From Pseudomonas vancouverensis (lineage in GTDB: Bacteria; Pseudomonadota; Gammaproteobacteria; Pseudomonadales; Pseudomonadaceae), in the NCBI RefSeq assembly GCF_004348895.1, contig NZ_RRZK01000023.1, positions 1-64,000 of the forward strand: 64,000 nt of DNA, read 5' to 3'. The translations under genes were made by a program, and so were the position numbers. A model generated the notes under the pieces. The model ran no database searches. It was not told the origin of the DNA and saw only the letters and a program-made list of their open reading frames with translations. Positions 49,946-58,822 of the stretch are shown here, one piece after another (the stretch's first letter is position 1; each line of letters opens with the position of its first letter).

Positions 49946-51465
49946 CCCACACGATCCGCAGAAAATCCAAGGCTGAACCCGCGCCACCGACCACGCTGTT
50001 TTTGTTCGGTGCCCACGGCGACCTGGTCAAGCGCCTGCTGATGCCGGCGCTGTACAACCTCAGCCGCGACGGATTGCTTGGGGATGGACTGCGGATCATC
50101 GGCGTTGACCACAACGCCATCAGCGATGAAGGCTTCGCGCAAAAGCTCGAAGACTTCATTCGCAACGAAGTGGCTACCAGGACCGGCAAGGGCGATCAAG
50201 CCCTTGACCCGGCGCTGTGGAACTCACTGGCCAAAGGCATCAGCTACGTCCAGGGCGATTTCCTCGACGACAGCACTTATCAAGCGCTGGCGGCGAAAAT
50301 CGCCGACAGCGGCACCGGCAATGCGGTGTTCTACCTGGCCACCGCGCCGCGTTTTTTCAGTGAAGTGGTGCGCCGTCTCGGCAGTGCCGGTTTACTGCAG
50401 GAAACCCCCGACGCCTTCAGAAGGGTGGTGATCGAAAAACCCTTTGGTTCCGATCTGCAAACCGCCGAAGCCTTGAACGCCTGCCTGCTCAAGGTGATGT
50501 CGGAAAAGCAGATCTACCGGATCGACCATTACCTGGGCAAGGAAACCGTGCAGAACATTCTGGTCAGCCGGTTTTCCAACAGCCTGTTCGAAGCCTTCTG
50601 GAACAATCACTACATCGACCACGTGCAAATCACCGCCGCGGAAACCGTTGGCGTGGAAACCCGTGGCAGCTTCTATGAACACACCGGCGCCCTGCGCGAC
50701 ATGGTGCCCAATCACCTGTTCCAGTTGCTGGCGATGGTCGCCATGGAGCCCCCGGCGGCTTTTGGCGCCGACGCGGTGCGCGGCGAGAAAGCCAAGGTGG
50801 TCGGCGCAATTCGGCCCTGGACAGTGGAAGAAGCGCGGACCAACTCGGTACGCGGCCAGTACACGGCCGGTGAGATCGACGGCAAACCCCTGGCCGGTTA
50901 TCGCCAGGAAAACAACGTGGCGCCCGACAGCAATACCGAAACCTACGTTGCGCTAAAGGTGATGATCGATAACTGGCGCTGGGTCGGCGTGCCGTTTTAC
51001 CTGCGCACCGGCAAACGCATGAGCGTGCGCGACACGGAAATCGTCATCTGCTTCAAGCCAGCGCCCTACGCGCAGTTCCGGGATACCGAAGTCGACGAAC
51101 TGCAACCGACCTACCTGCGCATTCAGATTCAGCCCAACGAGGGCATGTGGTTCGATCTGCTGGCCAAGCGGCCGGGTCAGACGCTGAAGATGGACAACAT
51201 CGAACTGGGGTTCGCCTACAAGGACTTCTTCGAGATGCAGCCTTCGACCGGCTATGAAACCCTGATCTACGACTGCCTGACCGGTGATCAGACGCTGTTC
51301 CAGCGCGCCGACAACATCGAGAACGGCTGGCGTGCCGTGCAACCCTTCCTTGACGCCTGGCAGCAGGACAGCGCTGTACAAAACTATGCAGCGGGCGAAA
51401 ACGGCCCCAAGGCCGGTGAAGAATTGCTGGCCCGTGACGGTCGCGTCTGGCATCGCCTCGGATGA
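49942..51465 (+). CDS. zwf: Glucose-6-phosphate 1-dehydrogenase
   Basis: NADP/NAD-dependent dehydrogenase of 507 residues that makes 6-phosphogluconolactone from glucose 6-phosphate. The coenzyme fingerprint is TLFLFGAHGDLVKRLLMPAL, an active variant of GASGDL with His in place of Ser. The active-site block is RIDHYLGKETVQNIL with the catalytic His and Lys, preceded by VVIEKPFGSDL. The length is complete. The start overlaps the gnd stop and the stop overlaps the next gene start (ATGA twice), so the three genes are coupled. The 6-phosphogluconolactonase is not here. Confidence 0.94.
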   Translation: MTHTIRRKSKAEPAPPTTLFLFGAHGDLVKRLLMPALYNLSRDGLLGDGLRIIGVDHNAISDEGFAQKLEDFIRNEVATRTGKGDQALDPALWNSLAKGISYVQGDFLDDSTYQALAAKIADSGTGNAVFYLATAPRFFSEVVRRLGSAGLLQETPDAFRRVVIEKPFGSDLQTAEALNACLLKVMSEKQIYRIDHYLGKETVQNILVSRFSNSLFEAFWNNHYIDHVQITAAETVGVETRGSFYEHTGALRDMVPNHLFQLLAMVAMEPPAAFGADAVRGEKAKVVGAIRPWTVEEARTNSVRGQYTAGEIDGKPLAGYRQENNVAPDSNTETYVALKVMIDNWRWVGVPFYLRTGKRMSVRDTEIVICFKPAPYAQFRDTEVDELQPTYLRIQIQPNEGMWFDLLAKRPGQTLKMDNIELGFAYKDFFEMQPSTGYETLIYDCLTGDQTLFQRADNIENGWRAVQPFLDAWQQDSAVQNYAAGENGPKAGEELLARDGRVWHRLG

Positions 51466-52280
51466 GCGAAGTCACGAATCGGAACATCCGCTTTCTGCTC
51501 AGCGACATGGACGGCACCTTGTTGCTGCCCGATCACAGTCTCAGTCAACGGACCATTGATGCCGTGCGTGCCTTGCGTGAGGCCGGCATTCTGTTCAGCC
51601 TGGCGACGGGCCGCCCGCCCAAGGCCATGTTGCAGCAGATCGAAGCTTTGGGCGTCGATGTGCCGACCGCCGCGTTCAATGGCGGGACAATCGTCAACCC
51701 GGACGGCAGTTTGCTGATCGCGCATTACCTGCCGGCGACCGCCGCATTGACTGCACTGAGCCTGTTTGCCGATCTGCCGGACGTGGAAGTCTGGGTGTTC
51801 AGTGGTGGCGATTGGCTGGTCAAGGATGCCCACGGCCCCATGGTTCCGCGTGAGCAGCACGGCCTCGGTTATCCGCCTGTGGTCGTCGACAGCTATGAGC
51901 CTTACCTTGAGCGCATCGACAAGATCGTCGCCACCAGTGAAAACACCGAACTGCTGGTGGAACTCGAAGCCCGACTATTGCCCAAGGTCGAGGGGCAGGC
52001 ACAGGTCTCGCGCTCGCAACCGGTTTATCTGGATGTCACGGCGATGCAGGCGAACAAGGGGGATGCCCTGAAAACGCTGGCCGCGTACTTGGGCGTGGGG
52101 CTGACGCAAACGGCGGCGATTGGTGATGGCGGTAACGACCCGGCGATGTTTCAGGTGGCCGGGCTGTCGATTGCGATGGGGCAGGCGGAAGAGGCGGTGA
52201 GGCGTCAGGCGGACGTCGTCACCGCGGCCAACTCCGAGGACGGTGTGGCCCAGGCCATCGAGCGCTACATCCTCCCTTGA
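51462..52280 (+). CDS. Cof-type HAD phosphatase
   Basis: HAD-superfamily phosphatase of the Cof/YbiV class IIB, 272 residues. Motif I is LLSDMDGTLLLPD with the nucleophile Asp, motif II is in SLATGRPP, motif III is the Lys in NKGDALKTLA, and motif IV is AAIGDGGNDPAMFQVAG. Such enzymes hydrolyse sugar phosphates, FMN or pyridoxal phosphate. Coupling to zwf suggests a sugar phosphate of the pentose/Entner-Doudoroff routes, as inference. A perfect palindrome follows the stop. Confidence 0.9.
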   Translation: MSEVTNRNIRFLLSDMDGTLLLPDHSLSQRTIDAVRALREAGILFSLATGRPPKAMLQQIEALGVDVPTAAFNGGTIVNPDGSLLIAHYLPATAALTALSLFADLPDVEVWVFSGGDWLVKDAHGPMVPREQHGLGYPPVVVDSYEPYLERIDKIVATSENTELLVELEARLLPKVEGQAQVSRSQPVYLDVTAMQANKGDALKTLAAYLGVGLTQTAAIGDGGNDPAMFQVAGLSIAMGQAEEAVRRQADVVTAANSEDGVAQAIERYILP

Positions 52281-52289
52281 TAACCATGA

Positions 52290-52325
52290 GTCTTGTAGGA
52301 GCGAGCATGCTCGCTCCTACAAGAC
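52290..52325. repeat. Perfect 36-base REP palindrome, likely bidirectional terminator
   Basis: An exact palindrome with half-site GTCTTGTAGGAGCGAGCA, containing the REP core. It lies between the convergent Cof phosphatase and nhaB stops (9 and 2 bases away), so it forms the 3' end of both transcripts. Confidence 0.85.
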
Positions 52326-52327
52326 TG

Positions 52328-53830
52328 TCAGAGCCAGTAACTCACCGCATACCAGCCCAGTACGCCCATCACCAGCGTGTACGGCACCGCCATCCACACC
52401 ATCCGCCCGTAGGACAGACGCACCAGCGGGGCAATCGCCGAGGTCAGCAGGAACAGAAACGCCGCTTGGCCGTTGGGCGTTGCGACACTCGGCAAATTGG
52501 TGCCGGTATTGATGGCAATGGCCAGCGTCTCGAAGTGTTCACGGGTCATTTCACCCGCCATGAATGCGCGCTTCACTTCAGTGATGTAAATGGTCGCCAC
52601 GAATACGTTGTCGCTGATGGCCGACAGCAGCCCGTTGGCGATGAACAGCATGCCCGGCTGTTGATTCACCGGCAGGCTCAACACCCAGTGGATCAGCGGC
52701 GCAAACAGTTGTTGATCGTGAATCACCGCGACCACGGCAAAGAACACCACCAGCAAGGCCGTGAAGGGCATGGCGTCCTTGAACGCGTTGCCCAGGCGAT
52801 GTTCGTCGGTGATGCCGGTGAAGGCGGTGATCAGCACGATCACCATCAGGCCGATCAGGCCGACTTCAGCGACATGGAACGCCAATCCGGCAATCAGGAT
52901 CAACGCGGCCAGGCCTTGCACCAGCAGTGCTGCGCGCTGGCGTGATGTGCGCTCGGCGTTGTCTTCGGCGGCGTAATTGGCCAGGACCGCACGCACGTTG
53001 TCGGGCAGCAAGGTGCCGTAGCCGAACCAGCGCAGCTTCTCCAGCAAGACGCACGTCACCAGCCCGGCCACCAGCACCGGCAAGGACACCGGTGCGACCT
53101 TGGTGAAAAATTCGGCAAAGTGCCAGCCCATTTCATGGCCGATCAGCAGGTTCTGTGGTTCACCCACCAGCGTACACACGCCGCCCAGCGCGGTGCCCAC
53201 GGCTCCGTGCATCAGCAGGCTGCGCAGGAAGGCGCGGAACTGCTCGAGGTCTCCGTGGTGCAGGGTGGGCAAGTGCTGGTCATCGCTGAACTCGCTGTCC
53301 TGACGTGGATCGTTGCCGGACGCGACGCGGTGATACACCGAATAGAAACCGACCGCGGCACTGATAATCACCGCTGTCACGGTCAGGGCATCGAGAAAAG
53401 CCGAGAGGAACGCCGACAGGAAACAGAACATCAATGCCAGCAGCGCCTTGGACCGCACACCCAGCAACAGGCGGGAGAACAGGTACAGCAACAGGTCCTT
53501 CATGAAGTAGATGCCGGCCACCATGAACATCAGCAGCAGGATCACCGGAAAGTTGTGCAGTAACTCATCGTACAGCGCCTGGGGCGTGGTCATCTTCAGC
53601 AACAGGGCTTCAACCAGCAACAGGCCGCCGGGCATCAGCGGGTAGCATTTGAGGGCCATGGCCAGGGTGAAGATGAACTCGATCACCAGCAACCAGCCGG
53701 CCGCTACCGGGCCGATGGTCCATACCACCAAGGCATTGAGAACGAGAAAGCCGACAATGCAGGCCTTGTACCAGCGGGGCGAATGCCCGAGAAAATTTTG
53801 CGCGAACGCCTGGGCCATCGAGCCGGACAT
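52328..53830 (-). CDS. nhaB: Na+/H+ antiporter NhaB
   Basis: Inner-membrane sodium/proton antiporter of 500 residues with about 12 membrane segments. Family blocks: SPRWYKACIVGFLVLNALV at the N-terminus, the long CFLSAFLSAFLDALTVTAVI with the functional Asp, GGVCTLVGEPQNLLIGHEMG, NGLLSAISDNVFVATIYITE and NTGTNLPSVATPNGQAAFLF. The last two carry the Asp and the polar SVATPNGQ motif typical of NhaB. The length equals that of other NhaB proteins. It ends 2 bases from the REP palindrome that serves as terminator. Confidence 0.94.
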   Translation of the reverse strand: MSGSMAQAFAQNFLGHSPRWYKACIVGFLVLNALVVWTIGPVAAGWLLVIEFIFTLAMALKCYPLMPGGLLLVEALLLKMTTPQALYDELLHNFPVILLLMFMVAGIYFMKDLLLYLFSRLLLGVRSKALLALMFCFLSAFLSAFLDALTVTAVIISAAVGFYSVYHRVASGNDPRQDSEFSDDQHLPTLHHGDLEQFRAFLRSLLMHGAVGTALGGVCTLVGEPQNLLIGHEMGWHFAEFFTKVAPVSLPVLVAGLVTCVLLEKLRWFGYGTLLPDNVRAVLANYAAEDNAERTSRQRAALLVQGLAALILIAGLAFHVAEVGLIGLMVIVLITAFTGITDEHRLGNAFKDAMPFTALLVVFFAVVAVIHDQQLFAPLIHWVLSLPVNQQPGMLFIANGLLSAISDNVFVATIYITEVKRAFMAGEMTREHFETLAIAINTGTNLPSVATPNGQAAFLFLLTSAIAPLVRLSYGRMVWMAVPYTLVMGVLGWYAVSYWL

Positions 53831-53897
53831 TAAATGCTCCTTGTATTAAGAAGCGCGCAAGTTGCCGTATGCGGATTGGAAGATCAAGCGCGACAGG

Positions 53898-55184
53898 CTA
53901 ACCAAGATAACGTGAGACCACGGCCTTGTAGTTGCCATCGAGAGAATAGCCGCCAACGAGGATGTTGCCATCGGCCTGTAAGGCGACCGAAGTGGCGGTA
54001 TCCAGACTAGGGCCTAGGCGGGTGCGCACCCAGCCGTCGCTGGCGAAGCCGGCATCGAGTCGGCCATCGGGCAAGTAGCGCGCCAACAGAAAGTCGGCCT
54101 CTATGCCGCCGATAGTCGCGCCGACCGTCAGTACACTGCCATCGGGTTGGGCCTGTGCGCCGGTCCACTGGCAACCGTTGTGGCCGATTGCCAGGCGTTG
54201 CGGGTGACCGCCGTTGCAATGCGTGTCCGGGCGCCCGTTGCTGTGCACTTTGAACGCCAGGCAGTGCATCGGCTGACGGCTGCTGCCAAAGCACAGCACG
54301 TCACCGTTGTCCTGTTGCACCACCTGGCTGATTTGCGCGCCGTGACCCTGGACCCGGAACGTCATGAAACCGTCCACGGCGAAGGTAGTATCAAGGCTGC
54401 CATCGGTGTGGTAGCGCGCCAACAGACCTTCTTCCGGAAAATTGATCGACCCGCCCACCAGCACGCGACCGTCACGCTGCACCTGCAGGCTGCTGAGCCA
54501 GGTATTCATCAACAAGTGTCTGACCACGACAAAGCCACGGCCATTGAACGAACTGTCCAGGGAGCCTTCGACATCCAGGCGAATCAACAGGCCGACGTGA
54601 TCGGCCAGTTCGAAATGGTGATTGGCCACCAACAGGATGCGACCGTCTTCTTGCACGCCGATGTCACAGGCTTCGGCACCGGGCACGCCGGGAGGCAACC
54701 AGGCATCGCGCACGCCTTGGGAAAGGCCACCGGGCAAGCGCACCACACAGTGTCCGTTGTCGCCGAAATGTGCAACCAGCTGTCCCTGTGGATCAAACAG
54801 CGCAAGGGCGGGTAGCGTGCGGTGGGCATTTTCGTAATGCAGGCCAGCCAGCAGGATATTGCCATTGGGCAATACCAGAACCTTGGCGCCAGTGGCTTCG
54901 AAACCATTCTCGAATTGGCCGATGACGCTGCCCTGTTTGCCGAAGGTCAGGTCAGCCGAGCCGTCTGCCAACATTCTGGCCAGACCAAAGCGACTGCCTT
55001 CGGCCATGCCGACCTTGGCGGCCACCAGCAAGCGGCCCTGAGCATCGAGAGTAATGCCGTTGGCCATGCTGGAAAGACTGTTGGCAAAATAGATCTGGGT
55101 TTTACCGTTGAGGGCGAAGCTCGTATCGAGCGTTCCGGTATCCGGCCGAATATCGGGAAGGGCAAAAGCGGACTGGATTGACAT
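53898..55184 (-). CDS. Delta-60 repeat protein (beta-propeller-like)
   Basis: A 428-residue protein made of about seven delta-60 type repeats of 55-60 residues. Each has the pattern L-x-x-G-x-LD-x-F-G/A-x-x-G followed by an A-x-Q-x-DGRILV-G strand (for example RYHTDGSLDTTFAVDGFMTF and VALQADGNILVGGYS). The repeats probably form a beta-propeller. AAGGAG lies 8 bases before the ATG at 55184; the frame is open for 44 codons upstream but without signals. There is no signal peptide, although some family members are secreted by type I or type VI routes. Its ligand is unknown. Confidence 0.82.
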   Translation of the reverse strand: MSIQSAFALPDIRPDTGTLDTSFALNGKTQIYFANSLSSMANGITLDAQGRLLVAAKVGMAEGSRFGLARMLADGSADLTFGKQGSVIGQFENGFEATGAKVLVLPNGNILLAGLHYENAHRTLPALALFDPQGQLVAHFGDNGHCVVRLPGGLSQGVRDAWLPPGVPGAEACDIGVQEDGRILLVANHHFELADHVGLLIRLDVEGSLDSSFNGRGFVVVRHLLMNTWLSSLQVQRDGRVLVGGSINFPEEGLLARYHTDGSLDTTFAVDGFMTFRVQGHGAQISQVVQQDNGDVLCFGSSRQPMHCLAFKVHSNGRPDTHCNGGHPQRLAIGHNGCQWTGAQAQPDGSVLTVGATIGGIEADFLLARYLPDGRLDAGFASDGWVRTRLGPSLDTATSVALQADGNILVGGYSLDGNYKAVVSRYLG

Positions 55185-55438
55185 GCACGCATCTCCTTGC
55201 GAGTCGTCATGGTCCGGAAGTTTGGCTGGCGACTTTATAAGGAAAACATTCAATCCCTGAATGGGCAGATGCACAACTGTCGGAACTAACAGGTGGAGCG
55301 TCGTTGTGTGCCACAACAGTGTCTTTTCGAACCACTGACAAGCCTGCGATGTATTGCCGACTCAAAAAGTTCGAATAAGGACGCGAAAATTAGTACCTGT
55401 GATACCCGCGAGCGGCTAACTAATGACAGGAAAAGGGC

Positions 55439-55462
55439 GCGGATTACCTTCAAGTAATCCGC
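55439..55462 (-). terminator. Rho-independent terminator of the 55471 gene
   Basis: Stem GCGGATTAC / GTAATCCGC (9 bp) with a 6-base loop, followed on the minus strand by GCCCTTTTCC. It starts 8 bases after the stop codon of the 88-residue gene. Confidence 0.75.
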
Positions 55463-55470
55463 ACAAAAAA

Positions 55471-55737
55471 TTAGTTCGGCATAGTCCACGACTGCAACTT
55501 GTAGCCTTCCTGGCTCAATTCGGCGCGCGCTTGTTCCAGCAGGTGCTCGAGCTGTGCCGGATCGGTGTAGGCGCTGTTTGGAATCAGGGTCCGACCAATG
55601 CTGGTGCTGGTGCGGTCGATCACGGTCAGGCTGAGTTCACCGTGACCATCTTGTGGTGCCCAGGCCACGCATTTGAATGGTTTAAATGCACGGTCGGCGA
55701 TCAGAAGAGCTTCGTTGATACGGAGCGGGGCGTTCAT
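55471..55737 (-). CDS. Small hypothetical protein, 88 residues
   Basis: An 88-residue soluble protein beginning MNAPLRINEALLIADRAFKP, with a central beta-rich part (GELSLTVIDRTSTSIGRTLI) and a helix HLLEQARAELSQEGYKLQ before the terminal WTMPN. I do not recognise the family. The ATG at 55737 has GAGAAG upstream; an in-frame ATG eight codons earlier has no ribosome site. It is divergent from the sigma-54 regulator of the fap region and has its own terminator. The long shared promoter region suggests joint control, as inference. Confidence 0.7.
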   Translation of the reverse strand: MNAPLRINEALLIADRAFKPFKCVAWAPQDGHGELSLTVIDRTSTSIGRTLIPNSAYTDPAQLEHLLEQARAELSQEGYKLQSWTMPN

Positions 55738-56080
55738 AGGGTCTTCTCTCTGTATGCTCAATCAAGTGATCCGCCGACGGTTGGGCTTACCGTTCGGCTG
55801 GTTACTTGTACTGATGCCCGCAACCGGGGTTCGGGTCACACCCAATCAAAAGAAATTTGCACTTTCTTTCATATACTCAGGATTAAGCCTCGCGTTTGAA
55901 AGCTGAATGAAAGAAAAGACTCGATAGGTAACTAACTATGTCGGTTCTTATAACTGATTTGATAGCGGTCCTATAGTCAAACGGTACAAGGCCCTGTCAA
56001 ATTCTTGCTAATGTTACAGCCAAGTCCGCCAAATGACTGTTTTTCCTACTTTTTCTTAAATTTGGCGCCAAGGAATAGTC
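55738..56080. other. 343-base AT-rich divergent control region with inverted repeat
   Basis: Region between the 88-residue gene and the enhancer-binding protein. It is distinctly AT-rich compared with the rest. It holds a spaced inverted repeat, TTTCTTTCAT (55863-55872) and ATGAAAGAAA (55907-55916), with 34 bases between arms, and an A/T-rich stretch with TTTTTCTTAAATTTGGCGCC just before the regulator SD. No gene or RNA is recognised in it. Confidence 0.55.
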
Positions 56081-57406
56081 ATGAGCGACGCGCCTGCTTT
56101 ACGACGGCTATTAGTGGTGGACCCCTGCGACGACTGCCATCGCCTGCTACCGGGATTGCGCTCCGTAGGGTGGGATGTCGACAGTTGTACATTGGAAAAC
56201 GCCGCCGACCGAAGTTGTGACGTTGGATTGTTGCGTTTACAGCCGTTTCACCTCGAGCGCCCCGATGCCGTCAAAGAACTGATCAGCCGCAGCGGTACCG
56301 AATGGATCGCCGTATTGAATCAGGAAGTCCTACGCCTGCAAAACGTCGGCGATTTTGTTTGCGAATGGTTTTTTGACTTCCATACATTGCCGTTCGACGT
56401 GTCCCGTGTTCAGGTCACCCTCGGCCGCGCCTTCGGCATGGCACGCCTGCGCGGGCAGGGCACGGTGCATATCGATCAGCCTGAGCACGAGTTGCTGGGC
56501 GACAGTAAACCGATCCGCGAACTGCGCAAGTTATTGAGCAAACTGGCACCGACCGAATCGCCGGTATTGATTCGCGGCGAAAGCGGTACCGGTAAAGAAT
56601 TGGTGGCGCGCACGCTGCATCGTCAGTCCCAGCGCCACAGCAAGCCGTTTGTAGCGATCAACTGCGGCGCGATTCCCGAACACCTGATTCAGTCCGAACT
56701 GTTTGGCCACGAGAAAGGTGCCTTTACCGGTGCGCACCAACGCAAAGTTGGACGGATCGAAGCGGCGAATGGCGGAACATTGTTCCTCGACGAAATCGGC
56801 GATTTGCCTTTGGAGTTGCAGGCCAATCTGCTGCGGTTTCTCCAGGAAAAACACATCGAACGAGTAGGCGGCAGCCAGCCAATCCCGGTGGATGTGCGGG
56901 TGTTGGCCGCGACCCACGTCGACCTCGAGGCCGCCATCGAGAAAAAACGCTTTCGTGAAGACTTGTACTACCGCCTGAACGTGCTGCAAGTGGTGACTGC
57001 ACCGCTGCGTGAGCGGCATGGCGATTTGTCGATGCTGGCCAACCACTTCTCGCATTTCTACAGCCACGAAACCGGCCGTCGTCCTCGCAGTTTCAGTGAG
57101 GATGCGCTGATCGCCATGGGCAAGCATGACTGGCCGGGCAATGTGCGCGAGTTGGCCAACCGCGTGCGCCGTGGCCTGGTATTGGCCGAAGGTCGGCAAA
57201 TCGAGGCGCGTGACCTGGGGTTGATCAGTCAACTGACCATCGCCACGCCCATGGGCACCCTCGAAGATTACAAGACTCGTGCAGAACGCCAGGCGCTGTG
57301 CGATGTGCTCAATCGACACAGTGACAACCTGAGTGTGGCCGCGAAAGTGCTGGGTGTGTCACGCCCGACTTTTTATCGGCTGTTGCACAAACATCAGATC
57401 CGCTAA
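56081..57406 (+). CDS. Sigma-54 enhancer-binding protein with degenerate receiver domain (VpsR/FleQ-like architecture)
   Basis: A 441-residue activator of sigma-54 RNA polymerase. The first 120 residues look like a receiver-type fold (LRRLLVVDPCDD) but the phosphoacceptor position reads DVGLLRLQP, with no Asp. The AAA+ domain is complete: Walker A RGESGTGKELVA (about 165-176), the sigma-54 contact loop GAFTGA at 213-218, Walker B GGTLFLDEIGD and the arginine-finger region REDLYYRLNV. The C-terminal HTH is NLSVAAKVLGVSRPTFYRLL. The LFRS segment that binds c-di-GMP in FleQ is absent here (the place reads HELLGDS). AAGGA lies 6 bases before the ATG. It faces the fap operon, with a shared terminator between, and is the best candidate for its activator. 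Confidence 0.9.
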   Translation: MSDAPALRRLLVVDPCDDCHRLLPGLRSVGWDVDSCTLENAADRSCDVGLLRLQPFHLERPDAVKELISRSGTEWIAVLNQEVLRLQNVGDFVCEWFFDFHTLPFDVSRVQVTLGRAFGMARLRGQGTVHIDQPEHELLGDSKPIRELRKLLSKLAPTESPVLIRGESGTGKELVARTLHRQSQRHSKPFVAINCGAIPEHLIQSELFGHEKGAFTGAHQRKVGRIEAANGGTLFLDEIGDLPLELQANLLRFLQEKHIERVGGSQPIPVDVRVLAATHVDLEAAIEKKRFREDLYYRLNVLQVVTAPLRERHGDLSMLANHFSHFYSHETGRRPRSFSEDALIAMGKHDWPGNVRELANRVRRGLVLAEGRQIEARDLGLISQLTIATPMGTLEDYKTRAERQALCDVLNRHSDNLSVAAKVLGVSRPTFYRLLHKHQIR

Positions 57407-57420
57407 ACCGGCGGCAACAA

Positions 57421-57458
57421 AAAAGCCCCGCTGCGGTTGAAACCGCAGCGGGGCTTTT
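57421..57458. terminator. Bidirectional terminator between regulator and fapF
   Basis: An 18-bp perfect stem with loop GA: left half AAAAGCCCCGCTGCGGTT, right half its exact reverse complement. The A-run and T-run at its ends make it work for both the + strand regulator (stop 57406) and the minus strand fap operon (stop 57466). Confidence 0.92.
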
Positions 57459-57465
57459 GCGTGGG

Positions 57466-58776
57466 TCAGAAGTAGTAAGGGAATTTCAGGCTGAACTGGA
57501 AGTCCGGGGCATCCTCCGTCATGCCGATGGACAGGTTGGGCACGATGGTCAGGTTGTCGGTGGCCGCAATGGTCATACCGATGTTGAAGTAACCGGCGTT
57601 GGCGTCGCTGGCGGGCACCGATTCCCAATCTGCGCCATCCTGTTTGACTTTACTTTTGCGCTGCACGACGTCGGATACCGAGAACGACATACTCATTTTT
57701 TCGTTCAGAGCGAACGCAATACCTGCGCCGATTTGGAAGCTGTCGCCCAGTTGTACTTTGCCCGGGTTCTTCTGGTTGACAGTAGAACTGATGTCATCAA
57801 AAGACTCTTCGAAGTTATGGGTATAAGAAAAGCTACCAAACAGCACCGCAGGGTCGAACGTCTTGACCAGTGAGATCCCCGGGGTGATCGACCAGACGCC
57901 GTTACCGGTCGGCAAGGAGTCCGGAACGAACAGGTTGGAATTGTTCGGGTCTGTCTGACGTATCTTGATGCCAAACGGTTCTTTACCGGTAGGGGCTTTA
58001 ACACGCAGCGTCACCACGGCATCAGGAGTATTGACCGACTCGTCTAGGAATTTGTATGCAATGCCAGCGTTCACGTCACCGATCGTTGGGTCCCGGGTGA
58101 CCGAATCTTCGCTTGTTACGCTTGCTGTGTTCTGATCGCCAGCGGATTGATAGGTGGTTTCACGGTAAATCACCGGCACGTTCAAGTCGAACTGCCAGCG
58201 GTTGTTGTAGTTGTAGCGGCCTGTGAGGTCAAGCGTCCAGGTATCGGCTTTGATACGGTCCAGGTTGATTTTGCCCAGAAAGATCGAATCCAGGGCGAGA
58301 AAGCCGTTGAGGGCCAACTGGCGGGTATCGTAGCGAGAATAGGTGATCCCCGTTTCAAAGCTGAACTTGCCGCCCCCAAAGAAACCGCTGGCCTCGTCAT
58401 ACAGGTTGGAAACGCTTTGCGCCGGTTGCGAGTCGTCGGCCAGCGATTGTCCATAGGAGCTGCCACTGCCCCCGGCAGCACCTCCTGAAGCCGCTGCTGC
58501 ACCGGTGCCGGTGGCGGCGACGTTTTTATTGCCTTTGAGATCGGCCGGCGATTTAGCCAGGCGTTTGGGGGGAGGGGATGCGGGTTGATCCTCAACCTGG
58601 CGGACCCGTTGTTCGAGGACCGCCAGGGCTTTTTGCTGTACTTCGTATCGCTGTTTCAACTCCAGAAGTTCTTGTTTTAGTGCCTCTACATCGGCGTCGG
58701 GTGCTGCCTGCAGCATCGCTGCCGGGAGTAGAGTGCTCAAACATACAACCGCACGCAGTGGTACTGATCGATACAT
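57466..58776 (-). CDS. fapF: FapF, outer-membrane exporter of functional amyloid
   Basis: Outer-membrane protein of 436 residues that exports Fap amyloid subunits. It has a signal peptide (about 1-24, ending MLQA-AP), a periplasmic coiled coil (LKQELLELKQRYEVQQKALA), a Gly/Ala/Ser-rich linker (about 70-105) and then a beta-barrel starting near FSFETGITYSRYDTRQLALN and ending in an aromatic residue (FSLKFPYYF), as barrels do. In FapF of other pseudomonads the barrel is a trimer and the N-terminal coiled coil gates export. It is the last gene of the operon, 46 bases after fapE. Confidence 0.94.
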   Translation of the reverse strand: MYRSVPLRAVVCLSTLLPAAMLQAAPDADVEALKQELLELKQRYEVQQKALAVLEQRVRQVEDQPASPPPKRLAKSPADLKGNKNVAATGTGAAAASGGAAGGSGSSYGQSLADDSQPAQSVSNLYDEASGFFGGGKFSFETGITYSRYDTRQLALNGFLALDSIFLGKINLDRIKADTWTLDLTGRYNYNNRWQFDLNVPVIYRETTYQSAGDQNTASVTSEDSVTRDPTIGDVNAGIAYKFLDESVNTPDAVVTLRVKAPTGKEPFGIKIRQTDPNNSNLFVPDSLPTGNGVWSITPGISLVKTFDPAVLFGSFSYTHNFEESFDDISSTVNQKNPGKVQLGDSFQIGAGIAFALNEKMSMSFSVSDVVQRKSKVKQDGADWESVPASDANAGYFNIGMTIAATDNLTIVPNLSIGMTEDAPDFQFSLKFPYYF

Positions 58777-58822
58777 GAAATAAGCCGTCCCTTGTTGCCC
58801 AATGGTCGAGAGTCAGCGTAGT

